NCBI GenBank assembly: GCA_037903355.1
Contig: JBAJFE010000001.1
Location: forward strand, 930,001 to 994,000
Direction of reading: 5' to 3'
DNA from: Trichuris trichiura
Lineage: Eukaryota; Nematoda; Enoplea; Trichinellida; Trichuridae
DNA: 64,000 bases
Shown here: positions 54,101-61,127 of the stretch, piece after piece
Layout: each line of letters starts with the position of its first letter
How positions within the stretch are numbered: position 1 is the first letter of the stretch
Made by a program: the position numbers and the translations under genes
Notes under the pieces: model-generated
Seen by the model: the letters and a program-made list of their open reading frames with translations, nothing else
Told to the model about the DNA's origin: nothing
The model's database searches: none

Positions 54101-57100
54101 CCATAATCCGGACAACCTTCTGCCCCAGCGCGTCTGGATTAGGGAGGTTTTCTTGTGCATCACAACAACGCTGGTTACGAAAGCAGTTTTCATAACTGAT
54201 ATTATTCTGACACTGCCACCCTGTTGTGGAAAACTTAGGAGGCAATCACTGTTTCTTCAATGAAACCATGTCATCCTGTTACATTCTTGTGATGAACAGC
54301 GCGACGGAAATTACGGAAACTGCTTCCTGCACGATGGGCGATAATAGCGACGATCCCTGCAGGACAAACCTTGAAAGAAAGACACGCAGGGCGGCCACCG
54401 GAAATAGCTGTCAGGAAGGGCCCACGGCGGCCACCGGAAATAGCCATCAGGACAGGCCCAGGGAGGTCACCGGAAACAGCCGCCAGATGTCACCTGGCCT
54501 GCGAAGTGACGCTCAGCCCCCGCCAAGATAAGGAGTATTTAAGGAGCACCCACGGAGGGTTATGGGGTTGTAGAGATTCGTGTTGTGTCGGTAGAATAAA
54601 GTGCTTGGCAACCTTTCCTGTGTGCGTCTGTCAACGGGGTTTACTACAATTCCTTTCTATTTTTCACCAGTATCCTAATTACTGAGGAAATTCATGTACG
54701 CAGTTCCAACTTTCTTTTCTTAATAGGCCGTTTTTGATTTCTGTTTTCTTTCCGCGCTAACAGCGGTTTGTAGTAAAATTCTTGTAGGTCAAACTAAAAA
54801 TCCTGGGTCTTGTCAATTAGTTCCACCGGGAAATGTCCACCCACAACAACGTTCCCCTTATCATGTCACCTCATTGTGATGATTGGTAATCAGATTACTG
54901 ATGACCCGTGTACGCATGGAGAAAAAGATTGTTGAGCTGCTCAAGTTCTATTCCACCGTGCAGACGGATCAGTGCGCGGCTTTATTTTACCATCCAGACC
55001 GAGCTGACGGTGCGCCGTCTGTGTGGTCAACAAGTGATCTTAGGAACATGCGGATTGTATGCCGTGGATAGGAAGCCAGGGAACTGTTTCGGCTCCTTTC
55101 TACCGTGCGCACCGATGACCCAGCGCCTTCGATTTAGCGTACAGATCAAGCAGAGCAACAGGCAGACTGTAGGTCATGGCAGTTCATAGTTTTCGTTTCA
55201 CGCAGAAAAGGTTAGACCAACGTCGAATTATGTTGTGGTTTAAGCTTAGACAGACTACAGAAACTGTCTTGGCGAGGATTCGGTTGTGCGGGTCCAACTG
55301 AATATAAATTGGACCACTGTGCCTAAAGGCGGTATGGTTCCTACGGAAAATGCATCTAAGCACGTTGCTTTTGGGTAACTTTCTTCGTTGGAACCATGTC
55401 CCCGTTCTTATGAAAACCTCCCTGTCGCACAAGGTTCTACGGCACCTCCACCGAAGAGGTCGGCCGCTGTTCTACACTGACAGAGTCATTGGGTTTCTGC
55501 TGGTGCAGTTCTTCGAACAGAGAAGCACTCCCTAGTCTTGAAGAAACTGCACCGCAACATTTTCCGGCATCGTCGGAAAGAATGCTTCTCGTACGGCAAC
55601 AGCGACCGACGAGGTATACATAATGAACGTAATGGTGCTCACACGGTTCTCACTTAGCTTCTTATTCTACAAGTTTTGTAGCAACAATGCGAACGCAGGT
55701 GGTCGTGGTCGCAGTGGACCGCGTGCACGCTATACTAGACGGTTTGTACTCCGATGAATACGGTGTCCTCCCTAATGGGATTATCCTTAATGCTTTTACA
55801 CGGATTGACCTCGTATACGCAACATTACGTAATCCTGTCGTGCGGTGCCGTTTCCGGGTGAACTAGCTGACAAGACCTAAAATTCCTGAACAATCAAATT
55901 GCTGTAAATTTTCTTCAAACAAATTTAAGAAAGAATCTTGTTTAAGTTCAGTGATTTGCAATTTCAGATAGATATTTATGAGTCACTTGCCCTGCTCTAT
56001 ATTTTGTTTAAGCATCAAGACCCTGAGTTGAGCAACAGTGTGTTAGGAAATTCGTGAGACTGTCCAAGAACGTACTCTTAAACCTAATATTAATACAAGT
56101 GCGTTCTGCTAGGTGTCGTAACGTCCCCATTTATAAGCGCAGTCATATATGATAACAGCCACCTTGCGGTTTCTTTACGTAGCAAAGCGAAAAGTCGTCA
56201 ACAGTTCGTGCAGGTTACTGAAGTCTAAACTAAAACTTAAGACGAGGCCACAGTTTTTCTATGTTAACTGAAAATCGTAATCACTGAGATCGCGTACAGT
56301 CTGTCCGCCGTAGCTCAGATTGGACGCTATAAAAGAGTTCTGATGGAAAAGGCCTCCTACGGCGTGCCATCGTGGTTCATCAGCAACAAGATTAGCACAA
56401 CGTGCTGTGACATAATGGGGAGAACGCTGCCGCAGATTATTAGATTTCACCCTATGCATAACAGTACCCCAAGCGCGTTTTTCATCAAGCAGTACAAAAT
56501 GATTTCTCACAGTTACGGCAACTTGTCCTCTCCCGTTTCCAGCTTGAACTGGAGGCTTTGAAATATGCAAGAGGAGAAAACGAGTTGATAACCTGTTCAG
56601 CTAGCAAATATGTAAATAAATTCTGGATTTTCATAGTTCAGGATTTTAAAAGAGACAAAGGTCTTTTGCTTACTTTAATGAAGGACTTTTCCTCTCAGCT
56701 TAAATCAATTATTAGCGTCTCTGTCAAATCGCTCAGTCACTCATTCAAGAACGCAAGCTCTCCTTCGAACCAACCGCGGCGGTTGAATAAATGAAAAAGT
56801 TCCCTATCTGAATAGCTGACTGTGAGGCTGACAAAGATATTGACGATGGCTCTAGCTCAGTGATTCCCAACCTTTTCTGCGCCAGGGCCCCCTTTCGAGA
56901 TGCACATCTCCTCAGGGCCCCCTCCCGTTCTTGCGTGATTGTGTTCTTCTCTTTTCTCGCCCTAGGTTCTTTCGCGTTTATTAGAGTACCTGTGACACGC
57001 AGTTTACCGAAGATTTCAACAATGAATTTTGCTGTTGTCTTTTCGATCTGGTGAAAACCGGACAACGAACTTTTAATCTGCATTTTAAAACTCTTCAATT

Positions 57101-59843
57101 TAATAGTTCGATTTTTGCACTGGTCCGTGCCATATGGAAAAGGCAGTAACGAATCTAAATCTAATTCTTGACACGTGTGCAGTGTTTTTCAGTCGCGTGG
57201 TCTAAGTATTTCAGACGACCTGTAACTGCTCTTCTTTGCCGAGTGAATGAACGTAGGTCAAAAAGGTTCCTTAGTCATATGGAATTGGTCGAAACTTCTT
57301 CCACGCTCAGCTGCCAAACTTTCGTCTTGAAAATGGGTTTGTGTGACAAAAGTTTCCTATTAAGATTTATTGAATTTGTAGTCAAGGTTTGCAAAGACTA
57401 CCTCACATGAAGATGGAACGTCTATATACGGTCTAGCAGTTTTATCATAAGAAAAAAGAGTCGTTTATTCCCAATGTAAGTCAAGGAAGGTATGAGCATA
57501 CAAACGATAGGAGCTATCGGAACTCAACTGGTTCCGTCGTCAGCAACATGGTACAAGGCCTGTCGCTAACGATGAAACTAGATAAGTGCTCTCTTTCGCC
57601 CAGGGCTTGTGTCCTATCGCTGACGACGGATCCAGTTGGATTGTGAAAGCCCTAATCGTTTGGGTACTACTGCGTTCTCTTATTTACAACGGGAGTAAAC
57701 CGCTCTTTTTCTCTTGTGACTAACTGGCACTTAACGCTTCAGTCGCAGTGTATGAAAATGGTTTGTTAGAAACTTCAACGCGCTTTTACCGCACACGGTC
57801 AAATTCTACGTCTGTTTTTTGTTGTACTTGTCACCTTGTTAACAACAACAGTATTATGCGTTGATCATGCTGGACGTCGGTTCTCCGAACTCCGTATTAT
57901 TGCATTCAAGTTTACTATTTGACTTTAACAAGTAGGAAAAGTTGGCTATGTTGGCAAATCAGTGTGACGGCTGAAGCTGGTGCCCTAATACCAATTTTTC
58001 CACGTCAGATTCAATATTCGTTAGCAGCAATCTTAAGTCTCCACGCTGCGCTATTTGTAGCCTGTTTCTTCTTTTAACCAAAAGATCTGTTGCGGCACTG
58101 AACCCACGTTCAACCAAATAAGAGGAAGGAAACGGCACGAGGAACTTTTTAACGATCTTCCATAATTCAGGGTAAAGTGTCGCAATTTGATGCTGCAACC
58201 AGAAATGACTGTAGTCACTCTTAAACTTAGGCTTCAGTTCTTCATTGGCTTGCAACTCAATCAGCTCTTCTTGCAAAAATGTCACTGCTTCGTTAGCGTT
58301 TGCATATGGATCCAAAATCCAGGCTGGTATTCTCATTTTCACAACCGGGGACCCCCAAGGGCCCCCTTAGCATTCAGGACCCCCTTGGACTCCCCCAGGG
58401 CCCCCAAGGGGCCCCAGGGGCCCCCGTTGGGAATGACTGCTCTAGCTGATTCGATAGCACCGTTGCTAAGATCAACAAAAAAAACTTATATCTACAAATA
58501 AGACTTCCGTGAACAGAAAGAAAGACGTTAAAATTCAAATAGTCTATCCCATACTCAGTTTTCAAATCCTTTTATGTTACAACAACGTTAAATAACGAGT
58601 AAGTCGCAGACACGTGTTATGCGATAAGTCAGCTAATTCCGTTAATGCTCCTCGTGTGAAGTTACACGTAGATAATAGAACTGTGTGTGGGATTAACTGC
58701 TGTGTTTCAGCTCAAACATTCATTCTTCATCATTCTTCAATCTTACGGGGAACGCAAGTTACGAAGGATACTATTTAAGTACATAACGCTGCTGAAAATC
58801 AAATAGACATTCGCTACTCGTTGCAACATCATCAAAGGGGCCGTTACGGAAATTACGTGAAGCAAACTTATGTGGCGTGATTCAGCAAAGATAACAGTTG
58901 AATTGCAGAAGATGTCTGGCATGCATTTATGCTGTCAGTGAAGTGCTAACGTTATAAAATTAAGAAAATAGTTGCAACTTACTGAACATTCTTTCTAAAT
59001 CCACTAACCGGTGTACCTGAGGTGGTGGTGGATTTATCAGGGGTAATCGCTCCGCGTTAAGTGGTGGATAGCCTTTCATAAAACCTTCTCGAAGTGTGCC
59101 ATTTTTGAACGAACGCATGATGTTTAACCAAGGTTCTTGTACACTGTACAATATACTGCCATCGATCCAGCTCGTTCTGTGATTAATCTTAAAATAAAAA
59201 GAATAAAGCAGTCGTTTTGTATCCAGCGATCCGCACGAGAACAAACCTGCTCTCTAGGATTATTAATTCCTTGCCCTGTGCTTTTGTCGTATTGTGCACG
59301 AAGGAAAGGAATTTTTGTCTTCCCACTGCATTTTGGGTCAAAGATTGGGTCACATTTTTCGACAGCAATATGATGCATTTCCAGTGGACAAGACACCTCA
59401 GTGGACTGAAGTATTTCATAAGCAACCATTTGACCTAAGAAAAGACTACTGCCATATTGTCCCCCATTTCTATCCAGTGACTTGACTTTCCCTTCGTCAC
59501 ATTTACGGCGAAGCTCTCGTACAAACCAGTTGTATTACATGCTGATGACGGAGCACACCTCTCTCGAAAACGTTAGTAAACGTTTTTCAATGGCTGAACA
59601 GCGAACTTCGGCGTAAATATAATCAAGAGAAACATAAAACTCCCTGTTACGAGAGAATTAATGAGCTGGCTTACTGAAAAATGCAAACATTGCCGTAATA
59701 TTGCGGCTGTTCCTAATTCCATCAGGTCCTTTGAAAACCAGATTGCTCAGATCGCGTGCACTCGGCATGCTGTAATTCATGCGATACACACCATCCAAAT
59801 ATGCGCTTGGAACTTGGCGAAACAAACGGCTGCCTGGATACAA
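25689..59843 (-). CDS. bli-3: Dual oxidase (BLI-3-like), 25 exons, N-terminus missing
   Basis: Membrane flavo-haem NADPH oxidase that passes electrons from cytosolic NADPH via FAD and haem to O2, making H2O2 outside; in worms it drives tyrosine crosslinking of cuticle. Exons on the plus scale: 59675-59843, 59247-59434, 58983-59187, 51074-51240, 50864-51021, 50738-50816, 50591-50687, 50374-50543, 50140-50318, 49973-50091, 49789-49926, 49145-49327, 41919-42109, 28940-29125, 28565-28890, 28321-28527, 27824-28263, 27677-27770, 27421-27631, 27248-27368, 26956-27191, 26740-26904, 26385-26540, 26208-26336, 25689-25811. All have GT/AG borders, the phases join without conflict, and lengths sum to 4,437 nt (1,478 codons plus stop). 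Most introns are 37-59 nt; three are 7-13 kb and full of transposons. The signal peptide and first residues were not found up to 64000. The symbol is by resemblance to C. elegans BLI-3. Confidence 0.93.
26337..26384 (-). other. 48-nt in-frame, stop-free Duox micro-intron
   Basis: GTAATATTG...TTATCAG. Length is a multiple of 3 and there is no stop, so the interval also reads as coding. Removing it joins LRTTMM to YICEKHF as in relatives; keeping it would add 16 residues in the NADPH domain. Confidence 0.8.
27248..29125 (-). CDS. Duox exons 14-19: EF-hand region and ferric-reductase membrane domain
   Basis: Covers 28940-29125 (RQQKLDCFFREAYAK), 28565-28890 (two EF-hand-like helices-loops), 28321-28527, 27824-28263 (DYRQHIICTIVFFTLCFAVF; HRDLRRIMGLGISFSRASA; CMGLILLTVCRNMNTWLRD; PFDAAMTFHKVIGV), 27677-27770 (HTAGHCINFYHI), 27421-27631 (GITGILLVIVMCVTYVF; HAFHLTHLLNFLLYAL) and 27248-27368 (GPVIILVFDRLISMRRD). 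The paired His residues of the haem-binding helices are present (FHK, HTAGH, HAFHLTH). The EF loops are degenerate: position 1 of the second loop is Gly, not Asp (GRNANGLVEKAE), and the first lacks a DxDxDG pattern. Confidence 0.92.
29126..30029. other. Duox intron sequence without recognised element
   Basis: First part of the 12.8-kb intron (29126-41918). Only chance ORFs; no terminal repeats seen. Confidence 0.45.
30030..30401 (+). repeat. Solo LTR with hAT-derived interior
   Basis: Begins TGTGATGAACAGCGCGACGG and ends GGATTTACTACA, flanked by a perfect 5-bp duplication GTAAT (30025-30029, 30402-30406). The outer parts match the LTR at 54288-54648. The middle (about 30108-30340) instead matches the 3' subterminal part of hAT copies 1/2 (GTTGTTAGTCTTCGGTGAC, CGAGATAACGACTGTCCAGC). 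Confidence 0.82.
30402..31057. other. Duox intron sequence without recognised element
   Basis: No coding signal or repeat recognised between the solo LTR and element c. Confidence 0.4.
32055..33672. mobile_element. hAT-like element 4 nested in copy c
   Basis: Starts CAGTGTTTCTCAAGC and ends GGAATAACACTG, similar to the termini of the hAT at 56858. It interrupts sequence that is continuous in copy d (near 45570). GC-rich subterminal blocks (GGGCCCCCTGAG, AGGGCCCCCTGG). The interior from about 32363 on is repeated at 37749-38532. No transposase recognised; no clean duplication. Confidence 0.6.
33100..33267. mobile_element. Complete pogo-type MITE nested in hAT-like element 4
   Basis: 168 bp, CAGTAGAACCTCCGAAG and inverse GGAGGTTCTACTG, TA on both sides. 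The related sequence at 38165-38180 (CAGGTGCAAATATG) is the same site without the MITE and with a single TA, a direct empty-site comparison. Confidence 0.92.
33774..34229. other. Short intron gap
   Basis: No gene or repeat recognised between element c and the tail of PLE-C. Confidence 0.4.
34299..34327 (-). ncRNA. Hammerhead-like motif in PLE-C tail
   Basis: Minus strand CTGAAAA (core G changed to A), stem CGGGAA/TTCCCG, GAAA. The core change probably inactivates it. Followed by AGCTTGTCCGTA, the conserved PLE tail. Confidence 0.5.
34840..36912 (-). pseudogene. PLE-C polyprotein: RT and GIY-YIG endonuclease, degraded
   Basis: N-terminus at 36912 (MALLRSTIRDHRRPLAGFQ), linker with TDIVVTKADKSNVMVVLD (36146-36568), RT region with PLPTVLAEMFMEYLERR and FKQYVDDVFAVLRR (catalytic YVDD, 35413-35724), then TTVYQKPTYSDVEF and HLRKTFKKNDYPARL. 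The GIY-YIG domain comes last (YEVKCECSVSYIGEHAIRW, 35064-34846). Several frameshifts and stops. PLEs prime reverse transcription at nicks made by this endonuclease. In intron antisense terms it lies in the same orientation as Duox. Confidence 0.85.
36913..37480. repeat. Centre of the PLE pair, with a PLE terminal repeat
   Basis: Inverted-repeat flanks surround a PLE tail copy in plus orientation: a decayed hammerhead (37163-37190, ACGGGACCTGGCG and CTCGAAA) then ACGGGTAGCTTGTCCGTAC and CACACACCCGTTAGAAGG. The same tail follows PLE-D at 40679 on, so PLE-D has direct terminal repeats at both ends, typical of PLEs. Confidence 0.65.
37163..37190 (+). ncRNA. Decayed hammerhead-like motif upstream of PLE-D
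   Basis: GAAA at 37187-37190 and a recognisable stem II region remain, but the CUGANGA box is destroyed (TACGGAC). Confidence 0.35.
37481..40110 (+). pseudogene. PLE-D polyprotein: RT and GIY-YIG endonuclease, degraded
   Basis: N-terminus 37481-37748 mirrors PLE-C (DHRRPLAGFQSASD). 37749-38532 is replaced by hAT-like DNA. It resumes at 38533 with TDIVVTKADKSNVMVVLDM, then RT motif A SYDVEHLLTSLLIRE (38993 on), ENPLSPVLAEVFMEYL, catalytic CFKQYVDDIFAVL (39290-39340), TTVYQKPTYSDVEFKPHH, and a long intact stretch 39391-39900. GIY-YIG follows (VYEIKFECSASYIGEHAIR, 39861-40103). Two or three frame breaks. Better preserved than PLE-C. Confidence 0.87.
37749..38532. mobile_element. hAT-like fragment inside PLE-D
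   Basis: Same sequence family as 32363-33640 and ends TGAGAAACGCTG, a hAT-type terminus (inverse CAGCGTTTCTCA). The left terminus is absent, and about 270 bp of PLE present in PLE-C are gone. It lacks the pogo MITE present in the sister copy. Confidence 0.6.
40398..40505 (+). repeat. Pyrimidine-rich tract in PLE-D 3' region
   Basis: C/T run (TTTCTTCCTC, CCCTTCTTTTTG) between the GIY-YIG end and the ribozyme. The mirrored purine tract of PLE-C is at about 34486-34585. Confidence 0.6.
40679..40707 (+). ncRNA. Hammerhead ribozyme motif in PLE-D tail
   Basis: CTGAAGA, stem CGGGAA/TTCCCG, GAAA at 40704-40707. Both boxes intact, sense orientation, directly downstream of PLE-D. Confidence 0.65.
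40791..41918. other. Duox intron sequence without recognised element
   Basis: Between PLE-D and exon 13. Chance ORFs only, no terminal repeats noticed. Confidence 0.45.
41919..42109 (-). CDS. Duox exon 13: loop before EF-hand region
   Basis: Encodes IEWLHEHYCRTVVICLDYM, KRSGGLLRSVSLEDVES and ISEKGFLLMIFPHDYDM, matching the PH-like/linker part of Duox between membrane span 1 and the EF-hands. It is isolated between a 7.0-kb intron (upstream) and a 12.8-kb intron (downstream), both made of transposons. Acceptor ATATAG and donor GTAAGT are both in phase with neighbours. Confidence 0.88.
42435..45173 (+). mobile_element. Tigger/pogo transposon in Duox intron
   Basis: Inverted ends CAGTTAGTTCTCGCATAACGCG (written here in two parts: CAGTTAG, TTCTCGCATAACGCG) and CGCGTTATACGAGAACTG. 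TA precedes the left end; the right flank reads CA then TA, so the duplication is slightly eroded. It encodes a near-complete transposase in plus orientation, opposite to Duox. Subterminal ATAACGCG motifs recur. A fragment of the same end type lies at 53248-53307. Confidence 0.85.
42973..44710 (+). pseudogene. Tigger/pogo-family DDE transposase, two frameshifts
   Basis: First ORF 42973-43875: CENP-B-type helix-turn-helix (RKRKALTNGEKLEILKWYE), second DNA-binding domain (SSGWFCRFKNRYNFHNV), then the first catalytic Asp in FNFDETNLYLKRMP. Second ORF from about 43870: VDSAPSHPPM (second Asp) and QTTSLLQPLDQCVIRAF (third acidic). Third from about 44325: ELTTEELQEI and an acidic/proline tail. A 1-nt lesion at about 43862 and another at about 44325 separate the pieces, so this copy is inactive but recent enough to retain all catalytic boxes. 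Related to jerky/CENP-B-like host genes, though the TIRs show it is a transposon. Confidence 0.88.
45174..45477. other. Short intron gap
   Basis: No feature recognised between the Tigger element and element d. Confidence 0.4.
45657..48181 (-). mobile_element. hAT transposon copy 2
   Basis: 2,525 bp, termini AGGGGTGGGGAACC and GTTCCCCACCCCT, flanked by an exact 8-bp duplication GTTTCACC (45649-45656, 48182-48189) inside element d. Same family as copy 1 and about the same length. Confidence 0.93.
45778..47564 (-). pseudogene. hAT transposase (GTF2IRD2/ZBED-like), frameshifted
   Basis: Minus strand: finger region KKWTNDYFFSELKGKPVCLL (47564-47379), SYVVNEMIAKKLKPHAEGE and LLAPASEKLFESVSLS (47354-47130), DDE core GLTTDGAPAMVGLQKSQ with SHCIVHQQSL (46932-46579), then one long intact block 46530-45778 (KLSDRKWLCDLAFMVDI; LKYAPVFGTTYCCEQFFSK, the conserved C-terminal dimerisation motif; KSRLRTRLMDTNL). 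Lesions at the NLERR and NFEF positions are the same as in copy 1. The terminal domain is cleaner than in copy 1. Confidence 0.88.
49145..49327 (-). CDS. Duox exon 12: membrane span and basic intracellular loop
   Basis: Encodes KVLIACLAVAMWM, completing a hydrophobic span begun in the previous exon, then a strongly basic stretch IRRSRKRRK (stop-transfer, cytosolic side) and the loop up to NEFALFN. The GT donor at 49144 is only 55 nt from the duplication of inserted element d. Confidence 0.88.
49328..49788. other. Duox intron between exons 11 and 12
   Basis: 461 nt, no element recognised. GT donor at 49788 side (GTAAGC) and acceptor GCTAAG at 49328. Confidence 0.6.
49789..51240 (-). CDS. Duox exons 4-11: rest of peroxidase-like domain to membrane approach
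   Basis: Eight exons with introns of 46-55 nt. They carry the proximal-His box LMLFRWHNWQANRL (51074-51240), MYEFLPALLDEP and AAFRYPHTMVPSG (50864-51021), FETNVGGYPALRLCNTWWN, LGMASQIAEEEDRF, AVFGPMHFSRRDL with MRGRDCGLPDYN, GGDINKLDAYVGGI, IRDADRFWFEN and EEIRKISLHDLI. The last one, 49789-49926, has CPQPFQV and EPCIPFM, the Cys pair before the first membrane span, then SFIYSCISLGSVPV. The splice donor at 50373 (GTGCTA) is weak; it was chosen because it keeps frame and family length. A 48-nt in-frame intron lies at 50092-50139. Confidence 0.92.
50092..50139 (-). other. 48-nt in-frame, stop-free Duox micro-intron
   Basis: GTATTCATA...TTTATAG, also exactly 48 nt with no stop. Removing it joins FENKENN to LFTGKEIEEI as in relatives; keeping it would add 16 residues near the end of the peroxidase domain. 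Confidence 0.8.
51516..51543 (-). ncRNA. Hammerhead ribozyme motif
   Basis: CTGAGGA, stem CGGGTG.../...GACCCG region, GAAA; both boxes intact. Confidence 0.6.
51587..51614 (+). ncRNA. Hammerhead ribozyme motif
   Basis: Mirror copy: CTGAGGA, stem CGGGT/ACCCG, GAAA at 51611-51614. Confidence 0.62.
51693..52498. other. Duox intron sequence without recognised element
   Basis: Contains a loose inverted similarity (GTTAAAGGTTAAACG near 52101 and GTTAGATGT...TAACCTTTAACAGG near 52253) but no full element. No coding. Confidence 0.4.
52922..52949 (-). ncRNA. Hammerhead ribozyme motif
   Basis: CTGACGA, stem CGGGTC/GATCCG with GCGACA loop, GAAA. Followed by the TGTCCCGTTGG-type PLE end. Confidence 0.65.
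53308..53640. mobile_element. pogo-type MITE, long copy
   Basis: CAGTAAAACCCCCGGTAG at the left (after TA) and CGGCGGTTTTACTG at the right. It is twice the length of the other copies, with a second terminus-like stretch CAGTTGAACTACCGTAAG at about 53420, so perhaps one MITE inside another. Confidence 0.72.
54288..54648 (+). repeat. Solo LTR
   Basis: TGTGATGAACAGCGCGACGG to GGTTTACTACA, 361 bp, with AATAAA near 54596. Flanks ATTCT and ATTCC (one change in five). The interior differs from the chimeric sister at 30030: a GGCCACCGGAAATAGC motif is repeated two to three times. Confidence 0.78.
54649..56849. other. Duox intron with one dispersed repeat family, no gene
   Basis: Blocks at 54780-54905 (inverted) and 56300-56460 resemble each other and 24750-24880 (shared CATCAGTAA-type and ATAATGGGGAGAAC-type segments). 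56299-56312 reads like a pol III A box (TAGCTCAGATTGG) and 56370 has GTGGTTCATCAGC, so a tRNA-derived SINE is possible but weak. No coding signal. Confidence 0.4.
57480..57700. repeat. Eroded hammerhead foldback inside hAT 5
   Basis: Two arms with inverted motifs: CTGACGA with GATA (57515-57543, minus) and CTGACGA with GAAA (57620-57648, plus), joined by about 75 nt. The outer end has ACAACGGGAG, the PLE end. Arms are more diverged than in the other foldbacks. Confidence 0.55.
57620..57648 (+). ncRNA. Hammerhead-like motif
   Basis: CTGACGA, imperfect stem CGGATCC/GGATTGTG, GAAA. Confidence 0.45.
57959..58342 (-). pseudogene. hAT transposase C-terminus (ZBED5/SCAND3-like)
   Basis: 127 codons on the minus strand, open to the stop: PYANANEAVTFLQEELIEL, DYSHFWLQHQIATLYPEL and the dimerisation motif PFPSSYLVERGFSAAT, then RRNRLQIAQRGDLRLLL. 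This is the last third of a hAT transposase; the DNA-binding and DDE parts are deleted, so the element is non-autonomous. A different hAT subfamily from copies 1 and 2. Confidence 0.85.
58448..58982. other. Duox intron sequence next to exon 3
   Basis: No element recognised; ends at the GTAAGT donor of exon 58983-59187. Confidence 0.5.
58983..59843 (-). CDS. Duox exons 1-3 of those seen: start of peroxidase-like domain
   Basis: Three exons. 59675-59843 encodes SRLFRQVPSAYLDGVYRMN and PSARDLSNLVFKG. 59247-59434 encodes MVAYEILQSTEVSCPLEMH, KCDPIFDPKCSGKTKIPF and NNPREQ. 58983-59187 encodes HRTSWIDGSILYSVQEPW and the PPPPQVHRL loop ending in ERMF. Introns are 240 and 59 nt. The order and spacing follow the haem-peroxidase-like ectodomain of Duox. 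In Duox the distal catalytic His of true peroxidases is usually lost, and SQMVAYEI here also lacks it. The next exon toward the C-terminus is 7.7 kb away. Exon 1 here starts with LYPGS, so at least one more exon (signal peptide and the DGWYNNLA-type start) must lie upstream. Confidence 0.9.
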
Positions 59844-60555
59844 CTGTCATTAGTACGAGTATAAAATGGTATACTACAGCGGGTCAAGCCAAGTATACTT
59901 AAACCTGGCTCTAATCACATTCGTTCTCCTTGTCTACAGTTTTCTGGAAAACGATTGATAAACTTTATCTTACGTTTTTATTCTTCTACTGTTTCGCTTT
60001 GTGGAATCTAATAGTTCTCACTGTCAGGTTATCCAAAATTTCATGGTCTTCTAAAGCACAACTGATATTTGGACAAATACATTAACGTTGTTGGTTGTTA
60101 TTCACTGTCACGCAGGACAGACTGAAAATGAAATTACATTAGAAACATACTTTCTCTTTTCACGGGAGGTTTAAACCGTTTATATGTACACCCAAAAACG
60201 CATACAACACGAGCGAAGCCGTCAGAGCTTATCCTAGCTCTGCATTCAACACTAACTGTTAGCGTTATACATGACCCAAGATGCCATGACTTGCTTTTGC
60301 TGTTACTTAGACGGGAAATTACAGTAAAAGAATTAGACGAAGAAGCAAGTTCCGCGGCCGATTGCTAGCAACGATGAAAAAGATCCTGCTGCTACTTTAT
60401 CGACTGAGCTTGCGAAATAATTTAATTCTTTTAGAATGCACTTATTGTATGTACAGATTGGTATGCGAGCAACGTGATAACACGATGAATATACGTAAAG
60501 AAATATCACTCGAAGCATTACGTTTTTATGAATTAAAGCAGTTCAGACAGGATAA
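59844..60555. other. Upstream of the first Duox exon seen
   Basis: Intron or upstream DNA. I looked on the minus strand for the missing signal-peptide/N-terminal exon and found no convincing DGWYNN-type segment. Confidence 0.45.
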
Positions 60556-60914
60556 TGTGGCAGATAACCCGGGGTTTAGCTCCGATAACGGTGGTTTGAC
60601 CTAAGAGGGCAACGATACGAGAGCTCTTGTCGTAAACAGCGCTCGACGACGTTCCCCGTGCCCCATGACACGAAGCCTATGTCGAAAACAGGCATGGTCA
60701 ACCAATGGCAGTGCGACCTGGCCAGACCCCGCGAACGGGACTATAAAACGAGAAGGACGGACCACGCAGAGGTTGGTAGGACCAGAAAAGTTGTGTGTTC
60801 GACGACATCGTTGTTTATACTCAGTTCGTTAGTGTTCCTCAATAAAGACAAAGCAAAGCCTTTGCGTGCTAGCAGCCTTACGCGTGCAAGTCCATACGTT
60901 GCATATAAACTACA
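60556..60914 (+). repeat. Solo LTR of the element 2 family
   Basis: 359 bp, TGTGGCAGATAACC to ATAAACTACA, with a perfect 5-bp duplication GATAA (60551-60555, 60915-60919). Nearly identical to 12943-13301. Confirms LTR ends and duplication length for this family. Confidence 0.93.
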
Positions 60915-61127
60915 GATAATTATGGAAGTATGCAACACTATTACCATCAGACAAAGCGACCACACAGCAATACAGCGATTCCAGCTACGGAAAATTATAA
61001 GCGTAATGAGCTACAGAATAAGGCTGCAATAATTTATGCGAAGAAGTAAAATTAGAAGACCGATTATCTAAATTTCCAATTAGTCGAACATAAAAGAAAA
61101 ACCAAAAGTTAAAATTTTGTTTTACCG

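Larger units (their letters stand above)
52499..54155. mobile_element. Probable Tigger-type element, eroded, with nested insertions
   Basis: Left end CAGTGAAACCTCTTTAATCC preceded by TA. Right end inverse CAAGAAAACCTCCCTAATCC, with CCATAAACCGGAA and CCGGACAACC subterminal repeats of the AATCCGGAC type. It contains a PLE tail piece with a hammerhead (52922-52949) and a pogo MITE (53308-53640). No transposase. Confidence 0.5.
56858..58439. mobile_element. hAT transposon 5, internally rearranged
   Basis: Ends CAGTGATTCCCAACC and CGTTGGGAATGACTG, exact 8-bp duplication CTCTAGCT (56850-56857, 58440-58447). Subterminal G/C-run blocks (GGGCCCCC) resemble the MITE at 7961. It contains only the transposase C-terminus plus a ribozyme foldback. 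Confidence 0.9.

Noticed and set aside
56259..56570. Minus ORF with TVRDLSDYDF resembling Duox PSARDLSNLVF
   Set aside because: Similarity is limited to a few residues, the surroundings do not match, and the real exon is at 59675-59843. It overlaps a dispersed repeat.
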